The notes: generated by a model not told the origin, from the letters alone. A stretch of 64,000 nt of DNA from Tenrec ecaudatus (GCF_050624435.1 NC_134537.1:15248584-15312583); one strand, 5' to 3'; numbered from the stretch's first letter, positions 34,916 to 46,039 are shown. Translations and numbers: made by a program.

Positions 34916-35205
34916 TGTTGGGGCAGTGGTAGTTCAGAGGTGGCTTACTCTCCTTTGATGAGGAATTTGGCCTCGATTCCCAGCCAGTGTACCTGAAGTG
35001 CAGCCACTGGATGTGTAACTGGAGGACTGTCATGGCTGTGGTGAACAGGTTTCAGGAGAATTTCCATATTAAGACAAAGTAGGAACAAAGGTTTGAAAAA
35101 AAATAGATCCCTGGATAAATGAAACCCTGAGGATCATAGGCTATTACCCATTGTGAATCGGCGCTGACTTGGCAGCATCTAACAACAATAACAAAAATAA
35201 CAATA
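34916..35205 (+). mobile_element. tRNA-Gly-type afrotherian SINE
   Basis: The head GGGGCAGTGGTAGTTCAGAG and GATTCCCAGCCAGTG segment resemble a tRNA-Gly with A and B boxes. It is followed by GTACCTGAAGTGCAGCCACT, GAACAGGTTTCAGGAGAATT, and ends GGCAGCATCTAACAACAATA. The tail is the same type as the RTE 3' end (CCTAACAACAAC). Confidence 0.82.
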
Positions 35206-35469
35206 TGTACCAGGTACTGAGTTAAGTATAAGGCCCTTCAGTGAACAAATCTGATACGGACTCTGGCCTTCTCTGGAGAGAGCATAAATCATTTTAAAAT
35301 CAAGACTACTGTTGTTTAATTATGTTTGAATAGAGCTATGTTTATTGTTACCAAAAACAAGCAAACACATGTCCACATTGATGAATTCTCCTTGGGACAG
35401 TGATTCTGTGCATTTATTTTTCATCTCCATTTGATTCTTCCTGCATCGTTTGGGTTTTTGCTTATAGAA
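35206..35469. other. No recognised feature
   Basis: Short gap with no nameable repeat. Confidence 0.3.
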
Positions 35470-36560
35470 TACTTGAATACTCCCAGCTGGACTTTTTTCT
35501 TCAGCTCTTTTACCTTGAGATGTGCTCAGCATCTTATTTCCTTCGTTTGTCGTAACTCCAGATCTTTGAACATGTAATTATAATACTTTAATGTCTTCTT
35601 GAGCTACCCTTTGACATTTTCTGTTTAGCTCTTTTCTCCAAATTGCAGTAGTGACTCTATGTGCAAGAACAAGTTTCAGAGTCTCTTCTGACGTTTACTT
35701 GGGTTACGTCTCTCTATTGTATCTTTTTTATGACCTTCTGAGTCCTACGTGTACCATCCACATGTAGAACTCATTCTACAACCCATCATTGGACTCAACA
35801 AGTTTATTTATGTTACCCGGACTATTGCTTCAACTTCTATTCTTCCTCTTTGCTTTTAGCTTCTGCATTTCAATCACCAATAATGTCTGTGCTATTTCAG
35901 ACCGAAACATTGACAGAATTCTTCCATTTCTTAAAACTGAGCTTTAGTGGTTGTTGCACACATTTGAATATAGTCATATTGACTGTCTTTCTTACAGGAA
36001 TATGCATATTATCTTATCAGATAACAGACAATTATCTAGCAGACAACCTTGTGCTTTAAGATCAATTTTGAAATGGCCTTGTGAATGGAACATCGCTGCT
36101 CTTCAATTTGCCATTCCTGGCATCTCAAGCCACACTGTTGTCTGATTTCAGCTTACTAATGCCCAGGGTATCAATATTATGAATTCTACTTCAACCTTGG
36201 CAAATCTAATGTCTCTAGATTCGTACATCATATTACATGTATTCCAGTTATTGATGGTCATGTGCTCTCTTCTCATTTTTGAGCAGTGTCACATCAGCCA
36301 ATGAAACGTGAGAGCGTTGTTCCATTCACGTTAGTACAGTGAGTTCAACTTTGAGGAAGCGCTTCTTCCGCACTCGTATGTTGAGTGCCTCCTTTCCTGG
36401 CACTGAATCACACGATGCTTGTTGCTATTCATAAGATCTTCAGTGACTCATTTAATAGAAGGAAAAAGGTCATCTCTTCCTTCTTCCATCTATGTAATGC
36501 GCAATCTGCCTTTATCCAGACTGGTGTTGTGGAGACAATACAACCCTTACCCAACACTGC
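35470..36560 (-). pseudogene. RTE/BovB 5' (endonuclease) fragment
   Basis: Minus-strand counterpart of the RTE region upstream of RT. Plus-strand blocks include CAAGTTTCAGAGTCTCTTCT, ATTTCAGACCGAAACATTGA, TTAGTGGTTGTTGCACACAT, CAGCTTACTAATGCCCAGGG and TTGAGTGCCTCC, in the order expected from linker through endonuclease to the 5' region. RT and 3' end are missing, which is unusual because LINE relics normally keep the 3' end. Confidence 0.7.
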
Positions 36561-37795
36561 CTTCCTGCCCAGATTTGAAACATCCATCCAAAGACAAGCT
36601 GTCAATCATAGCAAATGGTCAGAATTTGGTTTTACTCTCTTATCACACTTCCAAAATTATCTTTATAGTTGATTAATGTCTGTATTTTTAAAATATTTCT
36701 ATCACTTCAATAATTTTGCTTCCTAATAATCTTAGTATATTTACTCATGTTGGCATTGAATGATAGCATAAATTTATTTTAGGCTTCATATCAGTTATTT
36801 TTAGTGCTATGCATACTTCTTGAGGCAACAGACAAACAGCAAACCTTTCAACATTTACAGAAAAATCAAACTTTTAAGATGCTAATGATGCTGTGTTCGT
36901 TACTCTTCACTAAAATAGCCATCATGGAACATGTATTTTGAATTTTCTTTTCTAAAATGCAGTCCTTTCTATAGAACAAGTATGTGTGTATACATGTGGA
37001 AAATATTAAAATATCTATTGTCAGCCTGAGTTTCAGATTAGTCTCATAATCACAGTCATTTTTCATAAATCAAAACATATCAGAAGTATTGACTTATGAA
37101 GATTGATTTTGAGTCAGTGGAACCACTGAACTTATAAGGTGTTGAAAGGCTAACAGTGTCCTTAAATACATAAGTACTTAGTGAATTGTGTTAAAACAAA
37201 GTGTTTCAATAAATGCAGACAATCCCCATTTGTTTTGTTTTGCCCTGTTCCTTTCTTTTATGAAAAGCATTAGCTCTTTTAAATGACAATGAGACCAATG
37301 GTCCTCCAGCCAGAGTTTTCATATGGTAATTTCTGATCTCTTTTGTTACCATTTCTCTGCTGGGTATTATATGTAAAACGTCAATTTAAATGTGGTGGGT
37401 TTTTTTTTTAATAACACAAGTCAACTAGAGACTGATGACCACATCTAGCCCAAGTTGGGTTACGCAAGGTTAGTCAACAATATATAATTGCAATATAGTC
37501 TCTAAATTATTTTACTGGTTTGGGGTTCAGGAATCACTTACTTGCTGGCAGTACTATTTGGTGGACACCGTGAGGAACACTTGGGTAACTCTGTAATTAA
37601 ACACACGTCCTCTCTAAAGCATGGGTCAAATCACTTGTCCAAGTGGTAGGTTATATGGTGCTCCTGAATGAAATCATCTAGCATCTTTAGCTGCTTTCCC
37701 CCCAAGATTTTACTGATATGTGTAGCTCACCACTCTTCTTAGCCCCCTGCCATTACCAAAAAAGGCAAATGTATTGACTTAAAAAGAATTTGGAG
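36561..37795. other. AT-rich, no recognised feature
   Basis: About 1.2 kb with no nameable repeat. Short frames have no domain. Confidence 0.4.
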
Positions 37796-37935
37796 TTTTT
37801 GTGTAGTGCAAAAAAAAAAAAAAAGTTAACACATTTGGCTGCTAACAGAAAAAAAAAGTCATTAAAAAACTCCATGATGCAGAGTTCTATTCTGACATAC
37901 ATAGAGTAACAATGAGTCAGAATGCTACCTTTTTA
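37796..37935 (+). mobile_element. AfroSINE with internal A-tract
   Basis: GTGTAGTG, a 15-base A run, GTTAACACATTTGGCTGCTA, then GAGTTCTATTCTGACATACA and AGAGTAACAATGAGTCAGAA. The head is broken by the A-tract and the middle is partly lost. Confidence 0.6.
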
Positions 37936-38640
37936 ACAATGATTTATTTTTAAAATCATGAATCCATTCCACTGACCAGATCACTTCTAAAAATATGTAA
38001 TAAAAAATTATATCAACCTAGTGTTGTTTAATTGTTTTGAAAAAGGATTTACATTATTCTTGATTTTGTACACAGCTTATCATTAAAGACATAAACACGC
38101 ACACATACACACGCACAAACACATAATTTCCCTGATTCCTTTTTATATCTGCTTAAAGTGATTTGAATTGGGCAGGTTGGAAGACACTTAAGCTCATTCA
38201 GACTCCAAATGATGTTACTTTTGTCCTCATAATTATTATTTAGCTGAACAATAGCACTTTTATTTCTAAGAAGGAAAAAGTAAAGCTCCCAGTGGTTCAG
38301 TGTCCAATACGAGTAATTCAAATGCTGCGCAGCTGCTGAACCGCCAGGAGAATGCGTGAGGCCCCCCTCCAGAGGCACTAGAAGTCCAGTTCTTAACAGT
38401 AGGAATTGATTTTGTATCTTTTCAAAGCAAAGCATAATGACTGAGCTACACTTCATCTGATTTTTGAATATATTCTCTGATGACAAACAAGTTAGATTCA
38501 TAGTGATAGCTGTCTGTCCACTGTAATTGCTTTAGTACTTTACCCAGTGCATTGTGTCAAATAAATGTTTTTACTTAATTATTTTGTTTTAGAGGAAGTG
38601 GATAATCTTGTAGTCTTAAAAAATAGAGTTCAGGTCCTAA
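37936..38640. other. Single-copy block, weak regulatory candidate
   Basis: No transposon is recognisable. A 150-codon minus-strand frame (38049-38501) is partly made of low-complexity CA-rich sequence near 38095-38125 and has no domain or gene context, so I do not call it as a gene. Several AT-rich homeobox-like cores are present. Confidence 0.25.
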
Positions 38641-38654
38641 AAACTGTAATGAAT

Positions 38655-39475
38655 AACATACTATGACAAAAAAGGCATGGGTACCAAGCTGGACCTCCTC
38701 CACACAAGAGAGCAGGTGAACCCTGCTCTCGATCCTCTAGCAAAGCAGCACCAGGGACACTTGTATGTGTTTCCATGCAGAAACCGTTTGAGAGCAGGAA
38801 ATGATTCAGACCATTGTAGAAGTGGGTAATCCCAGTCTGGATCAGGTAGAAGTTGAAGGTTTCATGGGACTCCTGTGGCTGTAGGGCCTCAGGACCAGGA
38901 AGCAGGAAGACAAAGCTAGAAGACCACAAACTGGGGGATGCTGAGCCGAATCTGAGGTCAGCCAAATGCATCCTGCTTCAGAGTCCACCAATGGTGAGGC
39001 AGCAGGAAGTCCATTAACTGGATCCAGGATCCAAATCCATCAGCAAGAAGGAGCAAGCTTCTCAAACCAAAATTTGCTTCCCTACAGTGGCTTCTGACTG
39101 GTAGCAACCCTGTAGGGCAGGGAAGAACTGCCCCTGTGGAGTTCTTAGGCTGTAGCTCTTTACAGGAGTAGACAGTCTTGTCTTTTTCTTTTTTTCAGCC
39201 TTCTCTTTTTTTCTGAGGAGTGGTCGGTGGTTTCAAACTGTAAACCATGTGATTACCAGCCTAATACATAACTCCTATGCAACCCAGGCTCCGAGTTAGC
39301 TGCTATACACCGTGGATTTTACTAAGAGTAGGCCACACTCTGAATGAAACCTCCGTCAAGTGTACCAAGACTGTGAATGGATGAAGGAGGTCTATTCTCC
39401 CCATGACTGCTTGTCTGTTTTGTAAAGATAGCATCATGGAGTTGACACTATTGTTAGAGTATACCATCAGAGAAG
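38655..39475 (+). mobile_element. LTR-like repeat, family C, split by an AfroSINE
   Basis: Colinear with 7645-8250. Blocks in order are GTAGAAGTGGGTAATCCCAG, GGATCCAGGATCCAAATCCA, then after the SINE TTACTAAGAGTAGGCCACAC, GAATGAAACCTCCGTCAAG and GAAGGAGGTCTATTCTCCCC. Its 3' end runs into an L1 3' UTR. Confidence 0.6.
39060..39290 (-). mobile_element. AfroSINE nested in LTR
   Basis: TACAGTGGCTTCTGACTGGT, CCTGTAGGGCAGGGAAGAAC, GAGTGGTCGGTGGTTTCAAA and AACTCCTATGCAACCCAGGC lie tail to head. It contains an expanded CTTTTTC-type pyrimidine tract near 39180-39225. Confidence 0.75.
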
Positions 39476-40556
39476 CCTGACCTAGTGCCCGGCTATCAAA
39501 AGATAGAGCATCTGGGGTGTTAAAGGCTTGAAGATAAACAAGCGACCATCTAGCTGAGAAGCATCAAAGGCTACATGGAAGAAGCACACCAGCTTGACTG
39601 ACCATGGGGTATAGAAGGGACCAGTTATCAGACATCAAAGAACTAAAAATCATATCAGTGGGTGCCCACCTTCCTGATGCGATCAATGAAGATAAATGTG
39701 TGCATAAGCAAATGTGGCGAAGAAAGCTAATGGTGCCCAGCTATCAAAAGATACAGCGTCTGGGGTCTTAAAGGCTCAAAGATAAACAAGTGGCCATCTA
39801 GTTCAGAAGCAACAAAGCCCACATGGAAGAAACACACCAGCCTGTGTGACCACGAGCTGTCGAAGGGTCCAGGTATCAAGCATCAAGGAATGAAAAATCA
39901 TATCATTGAAAATGTGGGTGAGTGCAGAGTAGAAACTCAAAACCCATTGGTAGCCAACTGGACACACCTTACTGAATGGTTGTGGGGATGAGAAGAGCCA
40001 GTCAGGGTGCAGGGTAGCAACGATGAATCATATAACTTTCCTCTAATTCTTGAATGCTTCTCCACCCCCCCCCCCCCACTATCACGATCCCAATTCTACT
40101 TTACAAATCTGGCTAGACTAGAGGATATAAATAGGTACAGATAGCAACTGGAAACACAGGGAATCCAGGCCAGATGACTCCTTCAGGACCAGTGGTGAGA
40201 GTGGCGATGCCTGGAGGGTGGAGAGAATTTGGGGTGGAAAAGGGGAACTGATTACAAGATTCTAGGTATAGCCTCCTCCCTGGGGGATGGACAGCAGAGA
40301 AGAAGGTGGGGGGAGGGGTAGACATCAGACAGTGTAACTATGACAAAATAATAATTTATGAATGATGAAGGGTTCATGAGGTAGGGGGAGTGAGGAGGGA
40401 GGGGGAAAATGAGCAGCAGATTTTAAGGACTCAAGTAGAAGGCAAATGTTTTGAGAATGATGGTGGCAACAAATGCACATATATTCTTGACACGATGGAT
40501 GTATGTGTGGATGGTGATAAGAATTGTATGAGCCCCCAATAAACTGATTTTTTAAA
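39476..40556 (+). mobile_element. Long L1 3' UTR with 247-bp internal tandem duplication
   Basis: Two units start TGCCCGGCTATCAAAAGATA (39486) and TGCCCAGCTATCAAAAGATA (39733), each continuing through GGGGTSTTAAAGGCT, AAGATAAACAAG and GAAGAARCACACCAGC. After them come the C13 run (40065-40077), TATCACGATCCCAATTCTAC, TAATAATTTATGAAT and the terminal TATGAGCCCCCAATAAACTG. About 1.1 kb is all 3' UTR; no ORF2 sequence precedes it. Confidence 0.85.
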
Positions 40557-40679
40557 AGCTTATGGTAACTAATCCTCCAGTTGAAGGCTCTTTTCCATTA
40601 GACAGAGGTCAGACATGCCTCAAGCCTCCATCATTGTTTACCCTATTGTGACAGCAACAATCCCTTCTATGATTACCTA
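40557..40679. other. Short gap
   Basis: No recognisable feature. Confidence 0.3.
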
Positions 40680-41005
40680 CTGTTCTCCTGGGGTTGATAT
40701 TGTGTTACAGTGGCTTCACAAAACTCACAGGCAGTGCTCACAATCATGAGGCTTTATTAGGGAAGTGAATAGGTGAGGAGAAGTCAGTATCAGTAAACAA
40801 TAGGCACCTCTCCTCTCCTGCAGCCAAGTCTTTCTGGTCCTCGGCCTATCAGCTAGGTGGCCCCTTGATGTCTGCCTCTGTAGGCCAGGAAGCCTGCCTG
40901 CTGCCCCACTCCACTCTTCCTGGGTCTCAGGTTTCAGGAAAACAACCCTTCTTCTCTGTCTCCAGGTGGCTCTGTTGCTCTTGGGGATGGTCTCTGTGGC
41001 TCAGC
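40680..41005 (-). mobile_element. Possible LTR fragment
   Basis: TTCACAAAACTCACAGGCAG, TCACAATCATGAGGCTTTAT and TAGGGAAGTGAATAGGTGAG resemble a placental ERV LTR read on the minus strand, where a TTTATTA would be the complement of a polyadenylation signal. Ends are not defined. Confidence 0.35.
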
Positions 41006-41013
41006 CTCTAGTA

Positions 41014-41176
41014 TAGTGGTTCTCAACCGGTGGGTCAAGACCCCTTTGGGGGTCGAATGAGCCTTTCACAGGGGTCACCCAATTCATCACAGTAGCAAAA
41101 TTATAGTGATGAAGGTGGGGGTCACCACAACACGAGGAACTACTGTATTACAGGGCCGCGGCATGAGGCAACACTG
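41014..41176. mobile_element. SPIN-like non-autonomous hAT transposon with 8-bp target duplication
   Basis: The 5' end TAGTGGTTCTCAACC and 3' end GGCAACACTG have short inverted ends (CAGTG/TAGTG). The body has GACCCCTTTGGGGGTCGAAT, CTTTCACAGGGGTCACCC and GGGGTCACCACAACACGAGG, as in SPIN/OposCharlie-type hAT miniature elements. It is flanked by CTCTAGTA (41006-41013) and CTCTAGTG (41177-41184), an 8-bp duplication with one transition, the hallmark of hAT. No transposase is present. Confidence 0.88.
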
Positions 41177-41184
41177 CTCTAGTG

Positions 41185-41954
41185 TGTATGGTCGCAGCCT
41201 CCCTCACTGTAAGCAGAGATCGCAGATGTGTCCCACTGCAGCTCTTACTTACTCCTGGATCATTGTAGGACTCTGTTTGTCAGGAATGGCCCTCTTATAC
41301 ACAGAGGAATGGTTTGGATAGAAGTTTTTTTGGCTTTCAAGATGCCATATCTTAAGCAACAAAAGAAAACTTGATTCATGCCCTGCGGTAAAGTGGAGAC
41401 TCAGAATACATCTGACATTAATCCTGTCCATACGCAATGGAGGAACCTCTCCAAAATGGAAGTTTAACCACAATCATGGAGGCTAGAATTTACAATACAT
41501 CACAAAACGGATTATGTATAGAAAAGCCATATTTGAAATTTCACTCCACAACTTTTATTGACTTTCGTCACAGTTATTATCCTTTATTGTCTCACCCAAT
41601 TAATGACAGAAGGAGGATTACAGATGACAGACAAATAAAAATTATAATTTTCCACATCCATGGATAGCTTCTTGCCGGAAGCTGGTGACAATTTATTTCC
41701 AGAGACATTGGAAGACGGTCAACTGGTCACAGAAAAATCTGCTCCACATAGAAGATGATACCATTAAATATTAAAGTAATTTCCCATGTAGAGATTGTTA
41801 ACAGTTTAATATTTTCCATTTAAATGTTTTTATTATTTTTATAAATATCTAAAGCTAGTGTGCATGCAATGTAATAAATATCTGCTATGCTTATAGTTAA
41901 GATATTGATTGCTCATTATTATTTTATTATCTCTGGATGTGGTTGATAGGCCAC
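41185..41954. other. No recognised feature
   Basis: AT-rich sequence with frames of 71-76 codons that show no domain. Confidence 0.35.
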
Positions 41955-42105
41955 TAATGAAAAACAAAACCTACTGACATAGAGTCAGTCTGATTCACAG
42001 AAATACTACAGTGGATTATAATCTCTGCTGGAACAGAAAGGCTCATCTTTTTTTGGTGGAGCAGCCAGTGAGTTTGAATCATCAACCTTGCTTCCAGAGT
42101 TCTTG
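41955..42105 (-). mobile_element. AfroSINE
   Basis: AAAACCTACTGACATAGAGT, GGATTATAATCTCTGCTGGA, and AGCAGCCAGTGAGTTTGAAT run tail to head. It is followed at once by a plus-strand AfroSINE, head to head. Confidence 0.65.
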
Positions 42106-42308
42106 GCGTATAATGGGTTATGCATCAGACGGCTAACCATACAGTCAGCAGATCAAACTCATCAGTTAATCCCTGGGAGGAAAATGAGACCTTCTGCCCC
42201 TGAAAAGATGTCTTGCCTCAGAAATACAAATGGATAGGTGTCATCTGTACTGTAGGTCTCTATTATTCAGAATCAGCTCCATAGAAGTGAGCTTGAGTTT
42301 TTTGGTTT
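42106..42308 (+). mobile_element. AfroSINE
   Basis: ATAATGGGTTATGCATCAGA, CGGCTAACCATACAGTCAGC, TGAGACCTTCTGCCCCTGAA, CTCAGAAATACAAATGG, and TTATTCAGAATCAGCTCCAT run head to tail and end TTTTTTGGTTT. Near full length. Confidence 0.75.
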
Positions 42309-43022
42309 CAGAGGATCTTCATAGCTAATCTTGTGCAAAGCGGGCTATATTCTAAAGCAGCTGCATCATTTACACTCCCACCAGCTCTGTATGTATATTC
42401 TAATTTCCCCAATCCTGACCAACTCGTTTATCCATGTCCGGAGATGTTTCATGATTTCCTGGCATTTTTTGGAGTGCATAGTATTCTACTGTGTGTATGT
42501 ACCACAGTTTTTTTATCCATTCATCTACCGAGGGGAATTGGGGCTGTTTTCAGCCTCTTGCTATTGAGAACTAAGCTGCAATGAACATGGCAGAGTATAA
42601 AGCTGCTTGTGTCTGTCTCTTACTTCGTTAGGGGTTTGTGTCTAGTAAAGTATTGCCGGGGCATACGTTATTTCTATTTGAAGTTGTTTTAGATAATGCC
42701 ATATCAATTTCCAATGTAAGAAAGGAAACAGACACAGGGGAAGACAAAATAGATGACTGGAACCTATTAATAACAAAACACTTATGCATATAAAAAGACT
42801 TCATAAAAAGAGTAAAATAAGAGACCATAGACTGGGAGCAAAATATGTAGCAATGGCACAACGAACTAGGGACTAATTACTAAAATCTATAGAATTGTGC
42901 AACACCTCAAGAAGAAGACAACAATCCAATTAAAGGTGGGCAAAGGACATGAATAGAGAATTCACAAGTGGCAAAACAAATGGCTACAAAATACCGAGGA
43001 AATGTTTGTTCCCACTGGCCAT
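42309..43022 (-). pseudogene. Rearranged old L1 ORF2 3' region
   Basis: Three L1 pieces lie out of order. At 42340-42430 and 42440-42715 are segments antisense to ORF2 3' sequence (CATTTACACTCCCACCAGCT; TGTGTGTATGTACCACAG and TTTATCCATTCATCTACC). At 42730-43022 is ORF2 sequence in sense (GACAAAATAGATGACTGGAA, GTGGGCAAAGGACATGAATA). Read on the minus strand this is a 5'-inverted element, plus a third piece that is not colinear. Confidence 0.65.
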
Positions 43023-43027
43023 GTGGG

Positions 43028-43120
43028 AGACACAAGTCCAATCAATGATTTTGCACTGTCCCTCAGGCTCACTAGGTCAGAACTGACTCAATGACAGTGT
43101 GCTTGGTTTGGGGGTTTGGA
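43028..43120 (+). mobile_element. AfroSINE 3' fragment
   Basis: CTCACTAGGTCAGAACTGAC, TCAATGACAGTGTGCTTGGT and TTTGGGGGTTTGG are the SINE tail. The tRNA-like head is absent. Confidence 0.6.
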
Positions 43121-43407
43121 AGCACTTGTAACCTTTTACCTGCTTTAATAAACGCCATCATTGTTGTGCTGTTTGGCCATTGTAATGCATTTGAATCCAG
43201 CAGTGAATCCATCCTAGTGTCTTAGGAGGGATGGTTGAGGGATGGTTGGTGTCAGAACTAGTAAGAAAGTTAGAAGATGAAGGCCTGCCTCACCTCTGCT
43301 CCCCAGGAATTGTCTTTGGGCAGCTGATGCTGCCTATGGTGATTCTCTCTGCCCTGTGTGAAAACAATGGTAGCACCAACTCTACACTACTTTTAGAACA
43401 TCTATTA

Positions 43408-43615
43408 CTAACAAAAGAGCCCTGGTGCCTACACACTGAACTGCTAACCACAAGGTCAGTGGTTTGAACCCACTACTTGCATTGAGGGAGAATGAGAAGG
43501 CTGTCTCCTGTAAAAACGTAAAATCTTAGAAACCCAGAAGGACATATAATTCTGTCCTAAAGGTCACAATGATTTGGAATTGACCTGATGGCAGTGAGTT
43601 TGGCTTGGGTTTAGT
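43408..43615 (+). mobile_element. AfroSINE, full length
   Basis: GAGCCCTGGTGCCTACACAC, TGCTAACCACAAGGTCAGTG, GTTTGAACCCACTACTTGCA, CTTAGAAACCCAGAAGGACA and GACCTGATGGCAGTGAGTTT run complete from tRNA-derived head to T-rich tail. Confidence 0.88.
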
Positions 43616-43672
43616 AGGCATATATATTTTTTATCATAATACCATAAAACCTTCTAAAACTAAAACCGTTAT

Positions 43673-44072
43673 GTGATGGTTGTAGTTTACATCAACTGGA
43701 CGCTTGTAGTGAAGGTAGGAGTGGAACCTGCATGTAGCACTGTGATGACACATTCCTGGGAGTGTGGCTTATTGTAGAAGAGAGAGACCAAATCCACTGT
43801 CCGATCCATTGATCTCCTATTGTGTCACATACCTGTCAGCCCCAGGATCTGTCAGTTAAACTTATTTGGCCAACTTCTGATTCGTTGACCTCTGTAGCCA
43901 CCAGCCTATGGGTCCCTGTGTCATCATCCTGCTTCCTGTTCAACAAGACCCGGGCGGAGACTACTCACTCTCCTTCTACAGCTGTGTGCACCTTTTCATA
44001 CATGTCTTTCTATGTGAAAATACATATGAAAGTCACTGGTTTTGCTTCTCTAGGGAACCTAACCTGACATAC
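43673..44072 (-). mobile_element. LTR-like repeat with the CTAGAGAAGCAAAACCAGTG head
   Basis: On the minus strand it begins with a TCAGGTTAGGTTCCCTAGAG head and CATATGTATTTTCACATAGA, close in structure to the heads of families A, B and C. The remainder (TAAGCCACACTCCCAGGAAT and so on) differs, so it is probably another related LTR family. Ends are not fixed. Confidence 0.5.
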
Positions 44073-45064
44073 TGTATAAGGCAGGAAGCTGGTAGAGAAG
44101 GAAAATTAAAATATTTTCCACTTTTAAAGGATTACAGGTAACGGCAAGAATATACCCTGTGAAAGAAAAAAAAGTATGAGACTTGGCAAAACCAGACAGT
44201 TCTGCCCATTTCTGTGTGTATGATGATATTGACATTTACCATGTACAAAGTAAATTTTCAATTGCTAAAATTTGAACACCTTTCCGCTTATACCTACTTA
44301 AATATCTAACTTGTTGTTCTTCTCCTGGTATAGGTCTATGACAGTTTTTGTAGATAAGTGTAAATAAATTTAGTAGAATTTTGCTTCCATTAATTTGACA
44401 GTATTGCCTGGAGGCAATGATTAAACACACGATTCACAAATAAATATATGACGACTTATTATGATATCATGTTTTGTGAAAAGTGTTGCAAATAAGTGCA
44501 AGAGGTAAAACAGTAGAATTAAATCTTAGGATGCTCAGGATAAAAAATGAAAATAGCATATTTTCCATACTTATTTTTGAAAATCGCTTAAAAGGCTCCT
44601 AAAATATATATAACATCTATATACAATGTTGTATAGAAATTTTATGGTTTGGATAAAGAATTTAGACTAGAGAAAGCACAAAAAGGGAATGGATATATGA
44701 AAATGTCAGAAAATTTTAAGGAAACAACCTGAAATCCTTATCATGAAGGGCAATCAATGAAGACTTAAAATAATTCTGCTATCCTGATTTACTTTATTGT
44801 TTAACATTTAGTCCTTAGTTAAAATACTTTATATATCTATGTTGTGAGAATAAAGCAATACACTATAGTACCTGGTTGAACTTAGGTTCTAAATTCTCTA
44901 ATCCTTAACAGAAAATTCAGTGAGAACCAGAACTTGTGTAAGGCTAAAACATGTCAGATAAAAATACTCAAAGAGGGATAAAAAAATCAGTGGCATAGTA
45001 TGCTGTACAGCAGAACACTTGGGAGACCCAGGAAGATCCAGCACCAACACGTTACAGTGTCTCA
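44073..45064. other. AT-rich, no recognised feature
   Basis: Nearly 1 kb of AT-rich single-copy-looking DNA. Confidence 0.4.
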
Positions 45065-45263
45065 GAGCAGTTCACTAACTTTGCCATTCCAGCAAGGTAT
45101 TTATCTATTGTTTAGTTAATGTTGTACCATTTTTCTGTTGTAAAATGGGAATGATGACTGTTCCTGCCTAATAATAAAAGTCCGGGTTATAAAGAAACAA
45201 TCCCGCTATAATATTCAGTACAGTATCTGGAACATAGGTGAGCAATAAATGTTAGCTCCTTCT
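45065..45263 (+). mobile_element. MIR SINE
   Basis: CAGAGCAGTTCACTAACTTT, TTTTTCTGTTGTAAAATGGG, AATGATGACTGTTCCTGCCT, AGTACAGTATCTGGAACATA and GAGCAATAAATGTTAGCTCC follow the MIR consensus in order, including core and 3' end. Confidence 0.85.
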
Positions 45264-46039
45264 TGTGCTAGTTTAGGGAGTTCTTCAGCTGTCTATTGAA
45301 GTGAACATTTTACAAAAGGTAAAACCAAGAAGGATTGCTTCCTACCCATTCTCAAACTTAGTAATTGCCCAAATGAGATTTGATAAATCTCATGAATCTT
45401 ATAAATTCATATTCTTCATTTTTATCATTAACTGTCTACGACATTGGTAAGAAGTATGGATGTATCATTAAGACTATAATTTCTCTACCACTATAGTGAT
45501 TACCTACTTTGATTTCTATATTTGATTGATTTAGTGTAGCAATTTAAATACGACTTGTTGGTGTCTGCACTGTCTTGTCTAGAACAGCTTGGCAGAAATA
45601 AAATTATAAACCTTTATCATGATACCATCTTATTAACTGCTGTAACTTGTTAAATCTTACCTAGCTTCAATAAGAATGTCATGTTAACATTCCAGGGATA
45701 ATCAGACATTTGCTGCAGTCTATTTCTGTGAAGTCTCTATTTAGTAATTTTTTCATCTTTATCCACTAATTTTTATTAGACATTTTATTACAAAAATGCA
45801 GTCAACTCCTTATGAAATTGAGACCATGGTCAGGAAGGACTACAGAAGGATTCAATGAAATACTTAGCTAATTATATCCATCTTAGACTACATTTGTGTA
45901 TTTGAAAATATAAAAAATATGAAGTAACATAACTATGAAAAAATATTCTGCTACAATTACTTAAGCACTTCATATTAAGTGTATATTTTAGCATATGTTG
46001 CATATATTGTTGCCCTCATTCACTATTAATCAAACTTTC
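45264..46039. other. AT-rich, no recognised feature
   Basis: No nameable repeat or notable frame. Confidence 0.4.

Noticed and set aside
38049..38501. 150-codon minus-strand frame
   Set aside because: The 3' part is a CA-rich low-complexity stretch. There is no domain, and no promoter or splice context that I can support.
40065..40077. C13 homopolymer as a special structure
   Set aside because: It falls where the L1 3' UTR consensus already has a C-rich run, so slippage explains it.
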